This document shows positions 27,987 through 37,252 of a stretch of DNA of 64,000 nucleotides, piece by piece. The notes beneath the pieces are model-generated. The model worked only from the letters and a program-made list of their open reading frames with translations. It did not search any database and was not told where the DNA came from. The DNA is taken from positions 1 through 64,000 of the forward strand of contig JAEZTQ010000070.1 of NCBI GenBank assembly GCA_023443625.1, in the 5' to 3' direction. A program made the translations under genes and the position numbers. This DNA comes from Bacillota bacterium. GTDB taxonomy: Bacteria; Bacillota_A; Clostridia; Lachnospirales; Lachnospiraceae. Each line of letters begins with the position of its first letter. Position 1 is the stretch's first letter.

Positions 27987-28446
27987 TAATCGCTATATTA
28001 ATCTCAATTGTCTTATTTCCTTCATAAATCATAGGGATGCAAATATTCTGTGCATAACTTGTGGTCAAAGAAATTGTTCCATTCCCTATAGTAGGTGGAG
28101 TAATATCAATTGAAATACCCTTCGTTGAAAATATGGTTGCTGTATTACCCATAATCATATTTCCCAGTTCTCCAATAGCACTCCTTGCCAATTCATCCAT
28201 CTCAGTAATAGGCATCATGATCATTTTAGATGCAATATCACAAGCAACTGGCTTTTGAAATGCGATCATTGCCTGTCCTTTGATCTCACCCGTAAACCCG
28301 ATTAGGATAATTAATGTATCTTCAAACAGAGCTGGAGACTTAATAAAAGGTTTTCCAATGGTAGCCTCAATAGCACACATTTCTCGTAGAATTTTAGTTG
28401 AAGATATTAAGAAAGGATTAATATGCTCCACATTTATATTAGCCAT
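27979..28446 (-). CDS. cheX: CheX-like chemotaxis phosphatase
   Basis: This 155-residue protein matches CheX/CheC-type CheY-phosphate phosphatases: an N-terminal HINPFLISSTKIL, TGEIKGQAMIAF, the catalytic-type SAIGELGNMIMGN (Glu and Asn act on the phosphoryl group), and a symmetric second half with ITPPTI. It would dampen the chemotaxis signal in the cytoplasm. ATG 28446 follows AGGAGG. No other chemotaxis gene is next to it; an MCP lies at 53-55 kb. The MITE-like array begins 85 nt upstream. Confidence 0.8.
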   Translation of the reverse strand: MANINVEHINPFLISSTKILREMCAIEATIGKPFIKSPALFEDTLIILIGFTGEIKGQAMIAFQKPVACDIASKMIMMPITEMDELARSAIGELGNMIMGNTATIFSTKGISIDITPPTIGNGTISLTTSYAQNICIPMIYEGNKTIEINIAIKG

Positions 28447-28530
28447 TCACTGTTTCCTCCTATGTATCCTAATAACTTATACAATTATAACACAAAAGTC
28501 AACACAATTTCAACTAATTCGTCAATATTA

Positions 28531-28974
28531 TTACAGTTCAGCCATATAACAGAATATAAAAAATTGATTGTGCAAGTTTACTTGCATACAAGCAGTTTTT
28601 TATATTCTGTTATACGGCATTCTGCCGAAGCGAGATGCAGTGTATGCGAAATCGAGCTTATGGCTGAACTGTAATAATTTCCTTATTAGGACTAACTTCA
28701 GAATATAAAAAACTGATTGTGCAAGTTTACTTGCAAACAAGCAATTTATTATGTTCTGTTATACGGCGTTCTGCCGAAGCGAGATGCAGCGTATGCGAAA
28801 TCGAGCTTATGGCTGAACTGTAATAATTTCCTTATTAGGACTAACTTCAGAATATAAAAAATTGATTGTGCTAGTTTACTTGCATACAAGCAGTTTTTTA
28901 TATTCTGTTATACGGCATTCTGCCGAAGCGAGATGAAGCATATACGAAATCGAGCTTATGGCTAAACTGTAACT
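28531..28974. repeat. Palindromic element, tandem array of three units
   Basis: The first unit (28531-28674) has complementary ends: TTACAGTTCAGCCATA and TATGGCTGAACTGTAA, or 20 bp counting flanking ATTA. Inside are two further hairpins: CAGAATATAAAAAA with TTTTTTATATTCTG (nested GCAAGT / ACTTGC), and GCATTCTGC with GCAGTGTATGC. Units two and three repeat it at 149-bp spacing (AGAATATAAA at 28551, 28700 and 28849) but replace the left end by TTCCTTATTAGGACTAACT-type sequence. A separate full copy lies at 37003-37143. No reading frame of note. It fits a MITE or large REP-like element, and may also act as a terminator for the aminotransferase ending at 28998. Confidence 0.85.
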
Positions 28975-28997
28975 AGGACTCCCTTATCAAGAAGGCC

Positions 28998-30158
28998 TTA
29001 TCTATGCCTAGCAACAAATCTTTCTATTCTTTCCAAGGCAATCTTTAAATTATCTATAGAATATGCATAGGATATTCGAAGATATCCTTCTCCACAATCA
29101 CCAAAGGCTGTTCCAGGTACCACTGCTACCTTTTCTTCCTTGAGTAATTGGGTAGCGAATTCTTCTGAAGTCATTCCTAAACTTTTGATACATGGAAATA
29201 CGTAAAAGGCACCAAAAGGTTCAAAACACTCTAAGCCCATACTACGCAAAGAATGTAATAAATATTTGCGTCTCTGGTCATAAGCTTCTAACATCATGGC
29301 CACATCTTTATCACCGTTTCTTAAAGCTTCAATACCAGCATATTGACTATTGGTTGGAGCACACATAATAGCAAACTGATGAATTTTCACCATTTGTTCT
29401 ATAATCAATGCCGGCCCCACTGCATAACCCAACCGCCAACCTGTCATTGCATAGGATTTGGAGAAACCATTAATTACGATGGTTCTTTCCTTCATTCCCG
29501 GAAAAGATGCGATGGATATATGCTTTCTGCCATAAGTCAGTTCCGAGTAAATCTCATCAGATATTACAATAATATCCTTCTCAATTATTACATCTACTAT
29601 GTCCTTTAAATCATCATAGTCCATGGTTGCACCCGTGGGATTATTGGGGTAAGCAAGCATTAAAATTTTTGTCTTATCTGTAATTGAAGCTAATAACTGT
29701 TCTCTAGTGAGCTTAAAATCATTTTCACCCTTAAGATCAATAATTACAGGAACACCTCCTGCTAGCATTGTACAAGGATGATATGAAACAAAGCAAGGCA
29801 TAGGAATTAGCACTTCATCTCCTGGCTCAATCATTGCCCGAAGAGCTATATCAATTGCCTCGCTGCCGCCAACTGTTACTACTACTTCATCTTTATTATC
29901 ATACTCTAAATCAAATCTTCTCTTGAGATAGATACAGATTTCTTCCTTTAATTCTTTTAAACCTGCATTGGAGGTATAGTAGGTTCTACCCTTTTCAAGA
30001 GAGTAAATGCCTTCCTCACGGACGTGCCAAGGTGTATCAAAATCCGGTTCACCCACGCCTAAGGAAATTGCATCCTTCATCTCACTAACAATATCAAAAA
30101 ACTTCCGAATCCCGGAAGGTGGCATCTCTACAACTAGTTTTGACAATGGATTCCTCAA
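28998..30158 (-). CDS. Class I/II aminotransferase (PLP dependent)
   Basis: This 386-residue fold-type I aminotransferase has ISLGVGEPDFDTP, YPNNPTGA, the PLP Lys in FSKSYAMTGWRLGY (about 238) and an Arg in GYLRISYA that holds the substrate carboxylate. It resembles the AlaA/PatA group; the amino acid cannot be set from sequence. The start is TTG at 30158, which overlaps the stop of the upstream Lrp-type regulator by 4 nt; family members begin MRNPLS as here. The regulator and enzyme form an operon with likely coupled translation and the regulator may sense the product. Confidence 0.88.
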   Translation of the reverse strand: MRNPLSKLVVEMPPSGIRKFFDIVSEMKDAISLGVGEPDFDTPWHVREEGIYSLEKGRTYYTSNAGLKELKEEICIYLKRRFDLEYDNKDEVVVTVGGSEAIDIALRAMIEPGDEVLIPMPCFVSYHPCTMLAGGVPVIIDLKGENDFKLTREQLLASITDKTKILMLAYPNNPTGATMDYDDLKDIVDVIIEKDIIVISDEIYSELTYGRKHISIASFPGMKERTIVINGFSKSYAMTGWRLGYAVGPALIIEQMVKIHQFAIMCAPTNSQYAGIEALRNGDKDVAMMLEAYDQRRKYLLHSLRSMGLECFEPFGAFYVFPCIKSLGMTSEEFATQLLKEEKVAVVPGTAFGDCGEGYLRISYAYSIDNLKIALERIERFVARHR

Positions 30159-30637
30159 GGTGTAATCAACATCCTTTCATCTTTTTTAGAATGTACCAGT
30201 GGCAAACCATGCTCTTTGTATTTCTTCAATACAAAATGAGTCGCAGTACTTAAAATTGCATCCATAGGAGCAAGCTTTCCAGATACAAAATTGGCAACTT
30301 CTTTCATGGTTTTACCCTCAAGGATTACTGTTAAATCGAAACCTCCGGACATTAGATATAGAGATTGAACCTCATCAAACTGATAAATTCGTTCTGCAAT
30401 TTTGTCAAAGCCCAAACCACGCTGGGGTGTAACCTTTAATTCTATCAAAGCTGTTACTCTCTCGCATTGGACTTTATCCCAATTAATTAAAGTTGGGTAT
30501 CCACAAATAACAGCCTCCTCTTCCATTTCTTTAATTGCAGTTGTAATCTCTTCCTCTGTAGTACCTAATATAATAGCTAAATCTGCCGCTGACATTTTAC
30601 TGTTTTTATCAATTGCTGTTAAGATCTTTTCTCTCAT
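30155..30637 (-). CDS. Lrp/AsnC family transcriptional regulator
   Basis: This 160-residue protein has an N-terminal winged helix-turn-helix (SAADLAIILGTTEEEITTAI) and a C-terminal RAM ligand-binding domain (VTALIELKVTP, LYLMSGGFDLTVILEG). Proteins of this type sense amino acids and control amino-acid metabolism genes. The ATG 30637 is followed 480 nt later by the overlapping aminotransferase start. It probably controls its own operon. A site could not be read in the 70-nt upstream spacer. Confidence 0.85.
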   Translation of the reverse strand: MREKILTAIDKNSKMSAADLAIILGTTEEEITTAIKEMEEEAVICGYPTLINWDKVQCERVTALIELKVTPQRGLGFDKIAERIYQFDEVQSLYLMSGGFDLTVILEGKTMKEVANFVSGKLAPMDAILSTATHFVLKKYKEHGLPLVHSKKDERMLITP

Positions 30638-30707
30638 CCTTAACCTCCGACCATGTAATGGTACATATAATAATGTCCCATAGACTTCTTGATAGAATAA
30701 TTAACTA

Positions 30708-31691
30708 TTACATTACTTTATACAGTTCATCACTTTTTGGTGGTTCTAGATAACGTCGTTCATCATCATTAATTATTACTCGATCATTACCCTCTGTTAT
30801 CCTTCCAATAACTGCCGCTGCAATTCCCTCAGCCTTTAGTCTATCTACTAACTGATTCCCCTTATCTGTAATCATTAACATACAACCGCTGGAAATAAGC
30901 ATATATGGGTTAAGATTATAAAACTCGCAGATTTCAACTGTTTCCTGTTTTAATAATATCTTTTTCAGATCAACTTCCAGACCTACCTTAGATGCTGCAC
31001 CCAATTCCCATAATGCTCCATAAATACCACCTTCGGTGACATCATGCATGGAGGTAACACCAACTTCTCGTGCTATCATAGAATCCGGAACAACACTTAT
31101 ATATTCTATGAGCTTCTTCGCATTCTCAATAAAGCCTGCAGGATATTTGCTCTTAAGCTCAGCTTCCTTGGAAGCAGCAATAATTGCTGTGCCTTCAAGC
31201 CCAGCCCATTTTGTCATTACAATCTCCTGACCGGGTATGGCTCCGGCTGTCGTAATCATATGGTTACGTTTCATCTTACCAACACCAGTAACGGTTACAA
31301 CTGGCTGATTAACCGCCTTCGTTACTTCTGTGTGCCCGCCAAGTACTTCTATATTAAGCTTCTTTGCCACTGCTTCAATGTCTTTCATAATTTCTTTTAA
31401 TTCTGACTCAGGGGTTCTTTCTGGAAGCAACACGCTAAGCATGATTCCAACTACCTCTGCGCCGTTTGAAGCAATGTCATTGGCTGTAATATGAACTGCC
31501 AAAGTACCAATATCCTTTACTGTTCCTGTAATTGGGTCAGTAGATAATACAAATACTTCATCCTCTTCCAATGCAAGTATGCTGCAATCTTCACCAATAG
31601 ACGGACCTACCAGAACTTCTTTTCGTCTATGTCCTATTTGATTAAGTACAGACCGCTTAAGGACTGTTTCAGATATCTTTCCAAGGTTCAT
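30708..31691 (-). CDS. AIR synthase-related protein (HypE/PurM fold)
   Basis: This 327-residue protein has the PurM-like two-domain fold: GPSIGEDCSIL, the metal/nucleotide-linked Asp of LSTDPITG, ANDIASNGAEVVG, the glycine-rich LGGHTEV and SMHDVTEGGIYGALWELG. These are the features of HypE and AIR synthase-related proteins, which bind ATP and a carboxylate or amide. No hydrogenase genes are nearby and the HypE C-terminal Cys tail is missing, so a true HypE role is unlikely. ATG 31691 follows AGGGG. Product and pathway are unknown. Confidence 0.75.
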   Translation of the reverse strand: MNLGKISETVLKRSVLNQIGHRRKEVLVGPSIGEDCSILALEEDEVFVLSTDPITGTVKDIGTLAVHITANDIASNGAEVVGIMLSVLLPERTPESELKEIMKDIEAVAKKLNIEVLGGHTEVTKAVNQPVVTVTGVGKMKRNHMITTAGAIPGQEIVMTKWAGLEGTAIIAASKEAELKSKYPAGFIENAKKLIEYISVVPDSMIAREVGVTSMHDVTEGGIYGALWELGAASKVGLEVDLKKILLKQETVEICEFYNLNPYMLISSGCMLMITDKGNQLVDRLKAEGIAAAVIGRITEGNDRVIINDDERRYLEPPKSDELYKVM

Positions 31692-31756
31692 TTGTTTCCC
31701 CTATTCCGCCGACTGTAACGAATTATCCGTATAGAAAGTCAGTTTTTGTATTCAAC

Positions 31757-33307
31757 TTATTCTAAATCCCAGGTTGGATCCCATACTTCACCTTGTATCT
31801 GTCCTTCTGGGTTAGTCAAATTATCACCGGAGGTTTCACCTTCAGTCTTATTATTTTTGTTTTTATCTTTGTCTTTATCTTTGTCTTTATCTTTGTCTTT
31901 ACCTTTATCAGAATCAGGTTTTGATGTGTCTGTTACCTCTGGAGCCTTCTCTTCAATCACTTTGGTTCCTACAGTAATGCAACGAGCAGCTGCCTGATAA
32001 TTACTTGTATTAACCTTTTCTCTACTAACTTCTACACCATTTTCATAAACAACTTTATATAATTCTGCTTTGTATCCAGTATGAGCTGGTGTGGTTACCT
32101 CTCTATAGGTAGTTGGCTTTGTAGGGTCCTCAGTAATCTCATCCTTGGGGGGAGCTGTTTCAGAAAGAACTTTAGTTTCATACTTAACGGTACGATTTGC
32201 TATATCTCTGGTCTCTTCTCCCCAAATTTTGAAAGTTATCTTTCTATCCTTTGTTGTGGCCTGAATTAATATAGGGGTCTCTGTACTATTTTTAAATTTA
32301 AAATTCTTACTAGTTCCTGCAATAGCTGCATCTCTTGATAATTCAACATAGCTAATTGTCATGGAATGGGGGGATCTCTCAGTAACTTTAAGTTCTGCCT
32401 CAAGTACGGCATTATAAAGGGTTGTTGTTACCTGGCATGCACCACCACCAACACTATCAATTACCTTTCCTTTAAGATAAGCTCCTGCGACATAATATCC
32501 ATTTTCCTTAGTAAAAGGTGTTAAATATTCATAAGCAGAAAACTCATCCCCAGGATATAAAACAGCATTATTAATTAACCGGGCACCATTGTCTAGATTT
32601 GCCGCTCTGCCTTGGGCCGAGCTTGCAAATTCTGTGGTATAGGACCCCAATACTGTATTACATCTTTCTACGACTTCTCGTGTATAGGCAGGTATTTGTT
32701 CCTCTATAACCGCTTCCACAATTATGTCCTGACGATTCCAGTTTTTAACTGCCTCAATAATACGATTTGTTGTCTCTGTAACATTAACCTTGCTTCCAAT
32801 TTTATGGTCAGTATATACCAGTTTGCCACCTTCTATGGACACTGAAGCATTTATCGGCTCCACATTAAAAGCACTTATACTAGTTTCAACCATATTGTTA
32901 ATCTTTGTCTCATCGTAAGTAAATGTTAGAGGCAACTGCACACTGCCTTGTTCGATATCCTTTAAATCCTTATATCTTTTGATCAGATTACCAGTCTTGC
33001 CAAGGTTGAAGGCCTCTTTAATACTATCACTGGGATCAGCATTATACCCTAATGCTCCCATGGTTTCATACACTACATCATTACCTATTGTGATGGCAAT
33101 ACCTTTACTCTTTAAGCTATTTAGAAATTCCTCTACAGCTGCCTTAGCTTCTTCCTCAGTCTTACCACTGACATCTACCTGATCTATATACACGCCATTG
33201 CAGATATTAACATCGATTGCTGCAGCTGCCTCTTGGGGCTTACCAGTCATTACAAAAACCATTGATAAAAGAAATAATACGGATAATATAATCTTATTCC
33301 TGCTCAT
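31757..33307 (-). CDS. VanW family protein, secreted or anchored
   Basis: This 516-residue protein has an N-terminal membrane helix or signal (about 4-25), a peptidoglycan-binding-4-like region (about 40-190), the VanW domain (about 230-345, with VLYPGDEFSAYEYLTPFT, VGGGACQVTTTLYNAV and SMTISYVEL), and a G5-like part (about 375-450, ending VGTK). The tail has a KDKDKDK repeat encoded by a 12-bp tandem repeat near 31858-31905, which could vary in length by slippage. ATG 33307 is preferred over 33313 because AGGAGG is 6 nt ahead of it. Role in cell-wall metabolism is likely but unproven. Confidence 0.85.
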   Translation of the reverse strand: MSRNKIILSVLFLLSMVFVMTGKPQEAAAAIDVNICNGVYIDQVDVSGKTEEEAKAAVEEFLNSLKSKGIAITIGNDVVYETMGALGYNADPSDSIKEAFNLGKTGNLIKRYKDLKDIEQGSVQLPLTFTYDETKINNMVETSISAFNVEPINASVSIEGGKLVYTDHKIGSKVNVTETTNRIIEAVKNWNRQDIIVEAVIEEQIPAYTREVVERCNTVLGSYTTEFASSAQGRAANLDNGARLINNAVLYPGDEFSAYEYLTPFTKENGYYVAGAYLKGKVIDSVGGGACQVTTTLYNAVLEAELKVTERSPHSMTISYVELSRDAAIAGTSKNFKFKNSTETPILIQATTKDRKITFKIWGEETRDIANRTVKYETKVLSETAPPKDEITEDPTKPTTYREVTTPAHTGYKAELYKVVYENGVEVSREKVNTSNYQAAARCITVGTKVIEEKAPEVTDTSKPDSDKGKDKDKDKDKDKDKNKNNKTEGETSGDNLTNPEGQIQGEVWDPTWDLE

Positions 33308-33646
33308 ATTCATCCTCCTAGCTTTGATAAATAGACTACTTATTATTCATCATCTGTATTTCTATGTAACTCTTACATTGTATCATATACGATGAATTAT
33401 TCAAGATATTCTTTGGTACATTGACTTTTGCACCTTCATTATGTATATTTGTCTTAATATACAAGATTACATTAAATAACTTATGGCTGTAGGAATTACC
33501 ATGGATAAGATAAGAATAATGATTATTATAGTAGATATAATCTTCCTTGTTTTTTTGTTATGAAAGTTCATGTTATTCACTCCTTTTACTTAAATACTTA
33601 AACTTAATAATAATATTAATAATAATAGAAAGGTTCTGCCAATCTT
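33308..33646. other. Divergent spacer
   Basis: This AT-rich 339-nt gap separates the VanW gene and the next plus-strand gene. Short inverted AT repeats are present (TGTATATT / AATATACA near 33440), but nothing else could be assigned. Confidence 0.35.
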
Positions 33647-34258
33647 ATGAAAATACCTGTTTTTCCAATTATTGTTCTCACCTTTATCATATGGCTCAAT
33701 TATGAAATCCGCAAAAACAATCGCAATTCTAAGCATGATATGGATAACTTCTGGCAACGAGAAAAAGAAGCTAATTTTAGCCGACGTAAAGATTTGTCCG
33801 AATTAAATTATATCACAATCTCAACAGATATGTTACCACTAATTGATAATCCAGACCCAACAACGAACTCTTATCGTGATATCTTGCTAAAACTGTCAGG
33901 TAAAACAGCCATAAATCTTAGAGGCCATACTAACACTGATTTAAAAATTAAATATGGTGCGGCTAATATTAATCAGCTAATGGAATATGAATCCAATTAC
34001 ATAACTTTAGTAAGTATCCTCCAGAAGTGGGCCAATCATCTGTATAATCAGGGGAAGATTACAGACTGTCAATCTATACTTGAATTTGCCCTATCCTATC
34101 AAACAGATGTCACTAAGTCTTATACCATGCTGGCCAATATCTACAAGTCACAAAACCGCACCGATAATATTAAGGATTTGATTGAAACTATTGCCAATAC
34201 ACCAATTCAGAATAAGGATAGGTTAATAAAAGAACTAGAAAATATCAATAACTCCTAG
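33647..34258 (+). CDS. Membrane-anchored protein of unknown function
   Basis: I do not recognise this 203-residue protein. It has one N-terminal membrane helix (about 4-17) followed by a basic stretch, then a soluble part. Residues about 117-195 contain helix pairs resembling TPR or SEL1-like repeats (LVSILQKWANHLYNQGK, SYTMLANIYKSQNR), so it may be a scaffold near the inner face of the membrane. The ATG at 33647 has AAAGG about 13 nt before it, a weak site. It stands alone between two minus-strand genes. Confidence 0.6.
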   Translation: MKIPVFPIIVLTFIIWLNYEIRKNNRNSKHDMDNFWQREKEANFSRRKDLSELNYITISTDMLPLIDNPDPTTNSYRDILLKLSGKTAINLRGHTNTDLKIKYGAANINQLMEYESNYITLVSILQKWANHLYNQGKITDCQSILEFALSYQTDVTKSYTMLANIYKSQNRTDNIKDLIETIANTPIQNKDRLIKELENINNS

Positions 34259-34407
34259 TATATTATATCCACTACTTTATATCCTATTCTTTAACAGGCT
34301 CACAATCATACTTTAAGTGTAATCATAATTCTAATTTATTTTATCAAATCAATCAAGATTTTTATATTATAATTTATTAGATAATTTGAATCTTCTATTG
34401 ATAGGAA

Positions 34408-35061
34408 TTATTTTCCTTCAAATTTACATTGCTCCCATAGAAAACATTCACTGCACTTCGGATTCCTTGCAGTACAAATGCTACGTCCATGGGTAATAAT
34501 CTGAATATTATATAAGATCCAATGTTCCTTGGGAAGAAGCTTCATTAACTCAAATTCTATTTTAACAGGATCTTCTTCCTTGGTAAATCCAAGACGTTTG
34601 GAGATACGTTTTACATGGGTATCAACAACAATACTTGGTTCATTATATATATTTCCTCGAATAACGTTAGCTGTTTTTCTTCCTACACCAGCAAGCTTTG
34701 TTAAGGCTTCTATATCATTGGGAACCTCTGATTGATACTTTGCTACTAATTCTTTCGCACAGGCTATGATGTTTTTTGCTTTATTTCTATAAAATCCAGT
34801 GGAATGAATATCTTTCTCCAACTCCCTCTGATCTGCATTGGCAAGCTCTTCTAAGCTTTTATATTTTTTGAATAAATCCTTAGTAACCATATTAACACGC
34901 TCATCGGTACATTGTGCACTTAAAATTGTAGCAACTAACAACTGCCAGGGTGTTTCATAATTTAAAAAGCAGCGGTACTCCTGGGAATATTCTTTATTAA
35001 GGGCTTGTAGAATGCCTTCTACTCTTTCCCTTTCTGCCTTTGTAATCCTTTTTTGTGCCAT
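34408..35061 (-). CDS. nth: Endonuclease III
   Basis: This 217-residue DNA glycosylase/AP lyase removes oxidised pyrimidines. It has the helix-hairpin-helix LAGVGRKTANVI with the catalytic Lys, the Asp of VVDTHVKR, and the C-terminal iron-sulfur cysteines C-x6-C-x2-C-x5-C (CTARNPKCSECFLWEQC). An in-frame ATG four codons earlier (35073) lies 1 nt from the GGAAAGG site, so 35061 is the likely start; longer extensions would run into the upstream gene. It is 34 nt downstream of the radical SAM gene, and the two are probably co-transcribed. Confidence 0.93.
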   Translation of the reverse strand: MAQKRITKAERERVEGILQALNKEYSQEYRCFLNYETPWQLLVATILSAQCTDERVNMVTKDLFKKYKSLEELANADQRELEKDIHSTGFYRNKAKNIIACAKELVAKYQSEVPNDIEALTKLAGVGRKTANVIRGNIYNEPSIVVDTHVKRISKRLGFTKEEDPVKIEFELMKLLPKEHWILYNIQIITHGRSICTARNPKCSECFLWEQCKFEGK

Positions 35062-35095
35062 ATATATAACCATGCCTTTCCGTAAAATGCAAATC

Positions 35096-36832
35096 TTATT
35101 CAATCTTAGTGTACTTTGCTGCATAGCTGAGGGAATCTCGCTGGCTGTAGTCAAATACTATAATGCAATCCTTCTTTACAGCCTTCCCCCATAAGGAAGC
35201 CGCCTCCAGGTCATAGCTAAAGGGTTCCATATGGATTATCCTTCTATCTTGCGGGTATTTTTTATAGAGTTCTCGTAAATTAGACTGTGGGGTTTTCTTT
35301 ACATAAAAGTCCGGTCTGGATTTCATTCCCTCACGTAATAACATATCAAATACCAGCAATTCTTTAAATATTTGGACATAATCCTCTCTTTCCTCTGCCA
35401 TAGCTTTATCCTGTAGAATATCCAGATAAAAATTATGAAGTATCTCATATCGGCTTACCCGGCTGTGAGAAATCATTGCATAGCCTTTCTCCTCATAATA
35501 ATCACTTAAGGCTTGATATAGTTTCATTGGAGAGGAATAAAAATGCTCCAAGAAAGTAATGGAATAGGTAAATTGAGCACTGTTATAGTACACTTCCACC
35601 ATTTCACAAATGCCCTTGATTCTTAATACCTCTTCATAACTTAATTGGTTGGTAGAAAGCACTTCATAGGGTGCAAAATCCCTGTAAATAATGCCATAAC
35701 GGCTGCTCTCCTCTTCCATAAGAGAGCCCTTTAATATCTTTAAAAACCCCAGCTGCAATTGATCCGGCTTTAGTTGATAAACATCCTTAAAGGATTGTTC
35801 AAAGGAAGAATAATCCTCCAGGGGAAGTCCTGCAATCAAATCCAGATGCTGGTGTATATTTCTACCTTCTTTAATCTTTTTTACATTCTGACTGAGTTTG
35901 TGAAAATCCATCTTTCGGTGAATTGCCGCTACAGTATCCGGATTAGTACTCTGTACACCTATCTCAAACTGTACCTGTCCAGGCCGCAGGCTCCCTAAAA
36001 ATTCAATTTCCTCCTCTGTCAAAAGATCTGCTGATATTTCAAAATGAAAATTCGTAATACCATTATCATACTCTTTAATAAATCTCCAAATCTCCATAGC
36101 ATGCTTCTTATTACAGTTAAAGGTTCGATCCACAAATTTCACCTGGGGCACCTGCTTGTCCAGCATTAACTTTAATTCCTTTTTAACTAATTCAGTACAT
36201 CTTAAACGTACCTTCTTATCTATAGAAGAGAGACAATAGCTGCAACTAAAGGGACATCCTCTGCTACTCTCATAATAGATTATTTTATTTTGAAAAATCT
36301 CTATATCCTTGTAAGGAAAAGGAATGGTATCAAGGTCTAATAAAGGCCTAAAATCAGTTACGGTAATACCATCACCCTTATCCTGTTTTGTTAAAGCACT
36401 GTCTTTAAATGCAATCCCTTTTATATGATTTAATTTCTTTTCACCCTCAAGATAATAGCTCACAAGCTCTCGGAAAGTCTCCTCTCCTTCGCCATACATA
36501 ATGCCATCAAGGGACTCATTTTCCTGTAGACAAAGTCTTACCTTATAGGACGCCTCCGGCCCCCCGTACCATATTTTTGCGTCTTTTTGTACCTTCTTTA
36601 CCTCAGAGGTAATTCTAGTAATCATATCTATATTCCAAATATAACAGGAAAAGGCAATGATATCGGCCTTCTCCATATATATCTTCTTTAAAATATCATC
36701 TTCTAAATGATTTATTGTAAGTTCTATTATTTTAATATTATCAGCATATTTATCTGCAAATGCCCTCAGACTATAAACTGCAATATTAGAATGGATATAT
36801 TTTGCGTTAAGTGCGACCAGTAATATTTTCAT
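35096..36832 (-). CDS. B12-binding radical SAM protein (DUF4080 type)
   Basis: This 578-residue protein has an N-terminal cobalamin-binding-like domain (ILLVALNAKYIHSNIA, about 1-130), a radical SAM core with SRGCPFSCSYC (CxxxCxxC binding the 4Fe-4S cluster) and a C-terminal DUF4080-like part. Such proteins use S-adenosylmethionine and sometimes cobalamin for methyl or radical chemistry; the substrate is unknown. The start at 36832 is chosen because GGAGG lies 6 nt upstream; an ATG four codons earlier is too close. The cobalamin-binding His motif is not clear, so B12 may not bind. Confidence 0.85.
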   Translation of the reverse strand: MKILLVALNAKYIHSNIAVYSLRAFADKYADNIKIIELTINHLEDDILKKIYMEKADIIAFSCYIWNIDMITRITSEVKKVQKDAKIWYGGPEASYKVRLCLQENESLDGIMYGEGEETFRELVSYYLEGEKKLNHIKGIAFKDSALTKQDKGDGITVTDFRPLLDLDTIPFPYKDIEIFQNKIIYYESSRGCPFSCSYCLSSIDKKVRLRCTELVKKELKLMLDKQVPQVKFVDRTFNCNKKHAMEIWRFIKEYDNGITNFHFEISADLLTEEEIEFLGSLRPGQVQFEIGVQSTNPDTVAAIHRKMDFHKLSQNVKKIKEGRNIHQHLDLIAGLPLEDYSSFEQSFKDVYQLKPDQLQLGFLKILKGSLMEEESSRYGIIYRDFAPYEVLSTNQLSYEEVLRIKGICEMVEVYYNSAQFTYSITFLEHFYSSPMKLYQALSDYYEEKGYAMISHSRVSRYEILHNFYLDILQDKAMAEEREDYVQIFKELLVFDMLLREGMKSRPDFYVKKTPQSNLRELYKKYPQDRRIIHMEPFSYDLEAASLWGKAVKKDCIIVFDYSQRDSLSYAAKYTKIE

Positions 36833-37002
36833 TATTTCCTCCATCCATATATCTTGATACCATGATCCTAATTATCATTCTATCATAATTGTAGAAAGTT
36901 AATCTATAAAGTTTAGAAATATTTAATAATTCAGATTTATTTAACTTGAATTTTTCTTGATTCTTTGATGGATAATGTAGTATAACTAATGAGATAATAT
37001 TG

Positions 37003-37143
37003 TTACAGTTCAGCCATGTAACAGAATTGAAAACTGATTGTACAAGTTTACTTGCATACAAGCAATTTTCATATTCTGTTGTATGGCGTTCTGCCGAAGC
37101 GAGATGTAGTGTATGCGAAATCGAGCTTATGGCTGAACTGTAA
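37003..37143. repeat. Palindromic element, full solitary copy
   Basis: TTACAGTTCAGCCATG at 37003 matches, inverted, ATGGCTGAACTGTAA ending at 37143. The internal arms are kept although bases differ from the 28.5-kb array, e.g. CAGAAT with ATTCTG around a changed AAAA/TTTT centre. It sits between the minus-strand radical SAM gene and the plus-strand DUF2156 gene. Confidence 0.85.
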
Positions 37144-37252
37144 CAGAATCTTTAAAATGCCTTCATGTGTCGTCTGGACAGATAGAACTTCATATGATAT
37201 AGTGTCTTTTGTCTAATTATATATATTTTTGTAATAAACGAAGGAGAGTAGT

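Noticed and set aside
28531..28974. CRISPR-like array
   Set aside because: The repeats are about 120-149 bp with no unique spacers; they are tandem copies of one structured element.
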